From: Aplectana chamaeleonis
Taxonomy: Eukaryota; Nematoda; Chromadorea; Rhabditida; Cosmocercidae
Assembly: GCA_029168955.1 (NCBI GenBank)
Contig: JAPDOI010001063.1
Coordinates: forward strand, 1-64,000
Direction: 5' to 3'
Length of the DNA stretch: 64,000 nucleotides
Part shown: positions 58,165-64,000 of the stretch, piece after piece
Layout: each line of letters starts with the position of its first letter
How positions within the stretch are numbered: the first letter of the stretch is position 1
The notes under the pieces: model-generated
Databases searched by the model: none
What the model was told of the DNA's origin: nothing
What the model saw: the letters and a program-made list of their open reading frames with translations, nothing else
Program-made: the position numbers and the translations under genes

Positions 58165-58669
58165 CTAGCTGGACACCGTCTGGAATTTTCACAAACTCTA
58201 AGTCCTCATATCTGGAGAAAACAACCTCAAAGTCAGGGATTACGGTATTCACAGTATGATAATCATTGCTAGAATAACAGGTAATCACTCGGCAGTTTTG
58301 AGGAATGCGTGGACGACGGTTAAATTATGGACGATGAATACACTTTTCTGACAGCGGTTTGCGGACATGGCTGGGACAACAAAAGACCCTTTCTTCCACT
58401 GTTTTCGCACGTTCCTCGGGACCACCTGTAGCATACGCTTCGATTCAGCTGGAAATCTCAAAATCGAAATTCTGCCTGGACCCTGCCTCTAAGTTATTGA
58501 CTCCTCCCATTACAACGTCCGTGATCTTTTTAAAGACACCTTGCGGGTGCTAGATCCTTTTTCCTAAGTTTTCCACTAGGGATTCATCCATAGCGCGTGT
58601 CCCTACACGTCTAGTCAATAGATGGTGGAACCTTCCTTGTCGCCAACCGACGGAGGGCGCGATTGCGAG

Positions 58670-58745
58670 TCTACTTGGTCAGTGCGGCCTGCAACCCCAT
58701 AATCCAGTGTTCCGTATATAACATAGGTTCGATTCCTGCGTTCAA
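58670..58745 (+). other. tRNA-like sequence (possible pseudogene or SINE head)
   Basis: A perfect B-box-like GGTTCGATTCC (about 58724-58734) follows an A-box-like ttggtcagtg at the right distance, and a loop with cccataa is between. The anticodon and acceptor stems do not pair, so it is not a functional tRNA. Confidence 0.3.
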
Positions 58746-58767
58746 CGTGTCGGAAATTTGTCGAAAG

Positions 58768-58902
58768 CACATGTATATTAATGTTCTGAATCAACCGAAT
58801 CATCCGACAAGGAGAATAATGAAGCTCGTTAGAGAGAGAGAGATCGATAAGAACGCCGTTCGCTGACGCTCTTCGCAAAGTGGATGTACAGATATGGGCA
58901 GT
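58768..58902 (+). pseudogene. Family A retrotransposon fragment
   Basis: About 135 bp match the family A segment encoding MYINVL, NQPNHPTRRIMK and the DKNAVR region. Both ends are truncated, with no tail and no TSD seen. Confidence 0.75.
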
Positions 58903-58914
58903 ATACTTGGGCAA

Positions 58915-59235
58915 AACTGTAAAAATGTTCGAATTTCGAACGAATTTTCGAACATATTCGAAAATCTTTTTTTTTCGAGTTTCAAATTTCCGAATATATT
59001 CATTTTTCGAATTTCAAATTTTCGAATAAAATCGAAAATCATTTTTTTCGAATTTCAAATTTTGGAATAAAAATGGTGTTTTTTGAATATTGGATTCTCG
59101 AATGTATTCGGAAATCAGATTTTTCGAATTTCAAATTTTCGAATATATTCGAAAATCAATTTTTTCGAATTTTCAAATAGTTTTGCGAATTTTCGAATAA
59201 TTTTTGCTATTTTTCGGATAAATTTTCTCGAATTT
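58915..59235. repeat. Word-repeat block (tttcgaatttcaaa)
   Basis: Repeated ttttttcgaatttcaaattttcgaa units with a cgaa/ttcg self-complementary core. A tatacttg motif just before (58909-58916) resembles the end of 57593-58164. Confidence 0.75.
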
Positions 59236-59430
59236 ACGAGTGCTAGCTTCGATTTCAAAATTAAGTTTTTAACTGTCATTTACTGTGACTATTACTGTGC
59301 AGAAATATTCAATGGTCACACTTACTCTTAATCTCGAACCATTTTTAATCATGATGGTTACAGAATATGTCCCTGGGGTTGGATTGTGTCGGAACTGGTT
59401 AAGTGAACCTACCACAATATTAGCACAAGG

Positions 59431-59525
59431 CGCTTGGCTTTAGGCGAGACTTCACCAGCGCTATCCCTTTTCGGGGAAGTGCCTTGTCGCACCCAAGCGC
59501 CGAGACCCTAGCGTCGTTCTTAAGA
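59431..59525 (+). repeat. Diverged half-copy of the 17524-type MITE
   Basis: Order and spacing of cgcttggct, gcgaga, the agcgctatccctt-like block and the cccaagcgccgaga block follow 17550-17645 with about one difference in four. The right half was not found. Confidence 0.5.
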
Positions 59526-59627
59526 CCTACCACAACGTCACGGCGCGGCCTAGGCGAATTCGCTGCCGCCGAGCTTGCACGACTTCGGGTGGGGGGCAGG
59601 GCTGAGCACGCGCGTTCGAAACCCTGA

Positions 59628-60104
59628 AGCCTAGTTTTGACTGCAGGTGGTCGCTGCGGCCATGCGAGGGACAACTTTTCCTTTTTCATCGCGCGTAATG
59701 GAAAGCCGCTCCAATTGTGATCGCTTCGTGGCAAACTTCCTACATCGCTGGGTCGCGGCGACGAAATCCTATGTCTTACTGCATCGCTGCTTGAAGAGCG
59801 ATTCTCAATGGTCGCTGACCGTCGCTCCATCGCCGCCAAAATGGCAGCGATGGAGCGATTGCCAGCGAATGACACGTTTCGTCTAGTGAACGTTGACCTT
59901 TTCACATGACAAGGTCAGTGTTTACAGGCTGAAACGTGTTATTGATTACTACCAGCCATTAATTTCACTGATTGATTGAATTTCTTCGATCATCTGTGAG
60001 GCTATGCACTATGAACAGAATCGCTGCCGCTGCTACATCGCTGCAGCAGCGGATGTGAAATCGCTGCGATGAAAAACAGCAGCGATGTAGTCAAAACTAG
60101 GCTT
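59628..60104. mobile_element. TIR element with gcagcgatg subterminal words
   Basis: AGCCTAGTTTTGACT and its complement (ending 60104) bound about 0.48 kb. Inside, forms of cagcgatgtag/ctacatcgctg occur at least eight times in both orientations near the ends. Non-coding; TSD not determined. Confidence 0.6.
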
Positions 60105-60106
60105 TA

Positions 60107-60408
60107 CGCCCTTTCACGCTTTTGCCGCCGCGAAAAATGCCGCCTTTTGAGCCACAATAAAGCCGCTGTTTTGAATTACTAGAAAATTAGCCGGAAGTTG
60201 GCAACTAACTTCTTTGCACATGATAGTGCTGGCGAAATGTCAAGATCGGCAATCGATTCGCCATCAGAACTGGTAACGAGACAGTAAAGCGCGGCGAACG
60301 CCGCTCTATCGGTAATAACGATCGAGAACGTTTTCTCCGCCACCGCCGCGTTTCATCATTTTTTCGAAGAGCGGCATTTGAGGCGGCAGCAAAGGTATGA
60401 AAAGAGCG
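60107..60408. mobile_element. Harbinger-type MITE
   Basis: Ends CGCCCTTTCACGC and GTATGAAAAGAGCG, pairing for about 38 bp with mismatches, flanked by TTA (60104-60106 and 60409-60411). 302 bp, non-coding. It abuts the right end of the preceding element. Confidence 0.7.
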
Positions 60409-60842
60409 TTAGGCGACGGTTATACTCCCGCCGCCGAGCGGCGCGGCTTAGTGCGATCCTATAATATCGATCATGCCGCGCCTTGTGAACAATATTACAT
60501 ATCCACTGTAAAACTTCGGCGCGATTTGTACATTATACACTAATCATCCGTTATTGTACATTCACGCGCAAATTCGCTGCACCGGGAAAGCAATTTTCGT
60601 CATCCGGGTGGCTGGTAACGATGGAGAGGTTAGCGGGTCGCTCGGAACAGGATCTGGCCCCGATTTTTGAGTGTCCGATTCGCCCGATATGCAGTTTTTC
60701 ACACCGTGAAGGCCGGAACGAAGTTCTGAGCTGGGGGTTTGCATTTTTTCTCATTTTACGCCAAATTTTTCACGATTTCGCTCATCACACGTTGCGTCGT
60801 GACGCAAGTACGGGCTTCGAACAATTTCCCAGATATTGTGAT

Positions 60843-60985
60843 CAGGGGTGTGCGGAAAATTCTTTTCTGTAAAATTTTTCACCAAAACTTTTTCCCGAAT
60901 TTTTTTTTCGGTAAATACGGTATTCCCGAATTTTTTTTCTCGGTAAATAGGGAAAAAATGGAAAATTCGGTAAAATTTTGACTTC
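60843..60985 (+). repeat. hAT-like terminus with word repeats
   Basis: CAGGGGTGTGCGG starts a block of ttttcggtaaatacgg and cccgaatttttttt words. The start resembles 29355. No partner end was found. Confidence 0.5.
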
Positions 60986-62576
60986 GACTTTGGTACGTAT
61001 TCCATTCGATAGCACAAATGACCGATGATGTTTACGCATAGTTTACAATAGTGCACGAGGATAGTGCAAAGAATGAGTGAGTTTTACCTATTGAACTGAG
61101 CTCAACGGCTGAACCCAATCAGCGGTTGATTTTGAGAAAAAGTAATATTTCAAAAATTTCTGTCGTTAAGGTCTTTTTGTAGTCACTCAAAATCAGACCA
61201 GCTGAGAAAAAATCCTTACAGCCTCTGCTGTGTCAGGAGGCGCGCAAAAGTATTTACTCTGATGAATCGAGGGGAACATGGCGCTCTCGATAGACATCCT
61301 TCCCCACCGACAGAGCCTATAGTATCCCAAAAGTGGGCGGAGTCGGTCCCTCACAAGGGGTTCGTGTGAGGGAAAAGATGCTCTTTGTGAGGTGATCGTG
61401 AGTTAACCTGGCTCAGATTCACCATCGAACTCCCTAATCCCTCACAACAAAGCCACAATCCCCTTTCATTATAGCTCTTTTTTCCTCACACTGGTACTTC
61501 TGGTCCCTTCCTCCTATGAATCCTTCCAGGAATAAACCATGCTTATCAAGGCTCTCCTATTCGGGAATTCACTTTAAAAGACCTGATCGTTTCTTAGCTG
61601 TCACCTAATTATGTTATACCTGTATCCCACCACTTACTGTTCAAATGTGTTAGCAGACGATACAAAACGCTTTCACAAACGAATTCATCTATTATAATAC
61701 ATAGTTAATAGGGCCTATGATCACCAAGGATTAAAACCACGTGAAATCCTAAATGAGACGTAAAGTTACTCGCAAGGAGCACAGCTTGCACAACAAATAC
61801 ACGACATATAAGGATGAGGGATACCTTTAGGAATTTCTTTGAATAAATAAATGCAAGTACTCTTTCGGATTAGACGACCCTTTAGTGGAAACACTGGAAA
61901 TAGCATCTTTTTTCAACATTACGAGCCGCTCGGTTAGTCACACCAACCAGTTTACTGCGTTTGAAACGTTCGAAATCATTCGACGGCTCATGTGGAATGA
62001 ACAAATATTGAAGAATTTCTCCAGTGGTCCGTCTAATGCGAAAGAGTATCTAAATACACAACAAAAAAAGCCCATTGCACAAAGAGAAGCGAAGACAGCC
62101 CGGGAGAATTTAATAGACAACAAAACGTTAAATTCATAGCTCGACATTGAACCATAGAAAACCAGAAATGAAAAAAAAACTCATAATCATGACAAAGGCG
62201 GTACAGTGAATGCAACAAAAAAAAAACAGTGTGGTGTGGAAATCATGGAGACACTACAATTTTCACCATTACGGCTTCACGTTCAATTTTGATTTACGGA
62301 AACGCTATTTTTTAGGGCCACTGCAATTCGCAATTGCCGATTTCACATCATAACCTGCTGCAAAAGTGAAATCAAAAGAGCATTTCCAAGAAGAAAATCC
62401 GCAATCTCGCCTGGTGCCAAATTATAGGAGTTTTTGTTCAACTCAGCTAGCTTGTGATATCTTGTGATGATATTCTATGCCATCAAAAGGCATAAAATAT
62501 TTTAGAGAAATTCAAAATTCATGTAGGTGGTATTAATGAAAATTAATGTGCCTGCATGATTTTGCACCGCACCGCA
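60986..62576. other. Stretch without recognisable features
   Basis: Short frames only. A plus-strand frame at 61885-62139 has no recognisable motif. Confidence 0.45.
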
Positions 62577-62766
62577 CTAGGGCTTTGAAGACGGCTCCAT
62601 ATAATATGGAGCGAGTTGCTTGAATGGTTGAGTATCCATATCGTTCTCAACAACTTCCTCAGCAGCATGAATCAGCCCTTTTCTCTTCTGTAATGGAACA
62701 CGTGTGAAAAAGGGAAGGTTAAATTGTTGCAAGCAAGATTCTTTTTCATCCTCTATAAATCTATGT
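62577..62766 (-). CDS. Putative terminal exon, unidentified protein
   Basis: On the minus strand an acceptor-like TTTATTTAG (about 62767-62775) precedes a frame of about 62 codons containing FIEDEKESCLQQF and VPLQKRKGLIHAAEE, ending in QLAPYYMEPSSKP and TAG. The acidic and hydrophobic pattern looks like real coding sequence. I do not recognise the family and found no upstream exon in the 1.2 kb to the window end. Confidence 0.35.
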
Positions 62767-62849
62767 CTAAATAAATAAAATATACAAAAATCTAAATAAT
62801 TAAGCCTATAATTTCTGGAAGTGTGCATTCAAATACTACTAAAATTCAT

Positions 62850-64000
62850 CTCAATAATTCTGGCTAAGGCTGGTTACACGAATCGTGTATTTCCGTCTAT
62901 TTCATCGCTTTTTTCACATCCTCTCCTCTGACTCACCCTCTCTCCAGGCACATACAGTCGGTACGGATCTCACTGATACTTTGTGTTCCTTAGCGCAAGC
63001 TTGGTGCTCATATGTTGTAACATACAATCCGCTGCGAACATCGGGGAAAAGACTAAATCGGCAAAGTTGGGAAAAAAGCGTCTTTCGACCACAAGTCGCT
63101 TCAAAGGGCTCCGTCTTGCGTTTTTAGGACGCCGTAATGTTCAGCATGTCGTGATCCAATCAATAATGTGTAAGTGTTTCGCAAAGTTCAGGATAGACCT
63201 AATTTTTTGAAAATTGGAATAAGTTTTTATTCTGACCATGCTAGAAATTGCGTACAGTCGTTTTTGGCTGAACGAGTTGGTGTTCTCGTGAGAGCATTAT
63301 CAAATTCATAAATAACTTCCTTTCTAAAATTCTGGAATAACCCCCTAATTTTGGATAGACTTTGGCACGATGAACATTTTCATCTTTTCAAAAATGAAAA
63401 CAGAGCAGTTTGAGGTGAGATGCGGCCAGAAGACGCTTTTGTTGCCAACTTTGGCGAATTCTCCTCTTTTTTATTGTACGTGCACCGAGCTTGCGCCAAC
63501 GCACATCAAATAACGCAAAGTGTCAGTGCGATCCGTGTCAACTGTACTATCTGTTTCCTTATCCTTCTTCCATCATCTCTCATCCAACCCAACCGCCTGC
63601 GGTCCCACTCACAGTTGTTGCTCTCCCTCTTTGATCTCTTCTCACCTACTCCTTTGTAGCTTATCTGAGCTAGTCTCGTCTCCCTCTCATTCACTTACTC
63701 TCACTTTTACTCGCCCTCACCCCCCTTCCCTCTTTGTTCTCCTGCTTCCTCTCGATTCCATCTCGACAGTGCGCACAATGCAGGCTCATAAATTTATAGT
63801 CGCTTGCTCTCGCTTGAACAGGGTCAGGCGGGCGTTGTCCATTTGGACAACAGGGGGGACGTAAAAATTTTCGAAATTTAGATTTTTTGTGGGGGGACGT
63901 GAAAACTTCGGGCCAAAACTTTAAAAAATCGGGGGTGTTTTCAGTCGCGTTCCTCTCCATGTGGCGAAAACAGGTCTTGGAACGAGGAACTCGGACGCGG
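62850..64000. other. No recognisable gene; CT-rich tract and hAT-like terminus
   Basis: 63540-63770 is strongly CT-rich on the plus strand. At 63819 CAGGGTCAGGCGGGCGTTG resembles the left end of the hAT-like MITE at 42281 and probably starts an element that leaves the window. Confidence 0.45.

Noticed and set aside
58670..58745. Functional tRNA gene
   Set aside because: The B box is good but acceptor and anticodon stems do not pair.
63520..63864. Ser/Leu/Pro-rich plus-strand frame as a gene
   Set aside because: Low-complexity CT-rich tract; no family motif or splice structure.

Overview
The window is eukaryotic and looks like a nematode genome. Two spliced host genes can be read. One is elongation factor 1-gamma on the minus strand at about 14.2-17.3 kb, whose exons track the nematode protein closely. 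The other is a DPAGT1/ALG7-type UDP-GlcNAc:dolichyl-phosphate GlcNAc-1-phosphotransferase on the plus strand, with exons at 41.3, 41.8 and 54.5 kb. Short introns with TTTCAG-like acceptors and CR1-, Tc1-, Mutator- and Penelope-type elements fit a rhabditid or strongylid-like worm, but the species cannot be named. No bacterial operons, CRISPR arrays or rRNA genes were seen.

The rest is almost wholly transposon, and much of it can be un-nested exactly because target-site duplications (TSDs) and empty sites survive. 1-3.3 kb: a foldback palindrome. 6.4-7.65 kb: a TTAA-flanked DNA element with nested insertions. 9.9-14.0 kb: a foldback host with a full-length non-LTR retrotransposon (family A), which itself carries a Harbinger-type MITE. 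14.2-17.3 kb: the EF1-gamma gene. 21.5-26.0 kb: a TIR element next to an 0.87-kb TIR element that was split by a Mutator-like element (9-bp TSD) and by an element with a 2-bp TSD. 26.4-27.0 kb: a Harbinger-like element. 28.7-36.05 kb: a tandemly duplicated unit of about 0.7 kb whose first copy was invaded by a hAT-like element; that element holds non-LTR copies, one with a twin-primed 5' inversion. 36.2-38.7 kb: a 42-bp satellite that repeats the TGACGTCA palindrome. 39.8-41.0 kb: a Penelope-like remnant. 41.3-54.7 kb: the GlcNAc-1-phosphotransferase gene, whose second visible intron grew from about 0.2 kb to about 12.6 kb through one CR1-like insertion (9-bp TSD) that then received at least eight further insertions. 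54.7-64 kb: MITEs and blocks built of short self-complementary words.

The most interesting coding feature is the family A retrotransposon. Its reading frame starts at the element's first bases without an in-frame AUG, soon passes through a 2A-like motif (VERNPGP), then a PHD-like zinc finger, an endonuclease and a reverse transcriptase. Two diverged copies differ only at synonymous positions across the motif.
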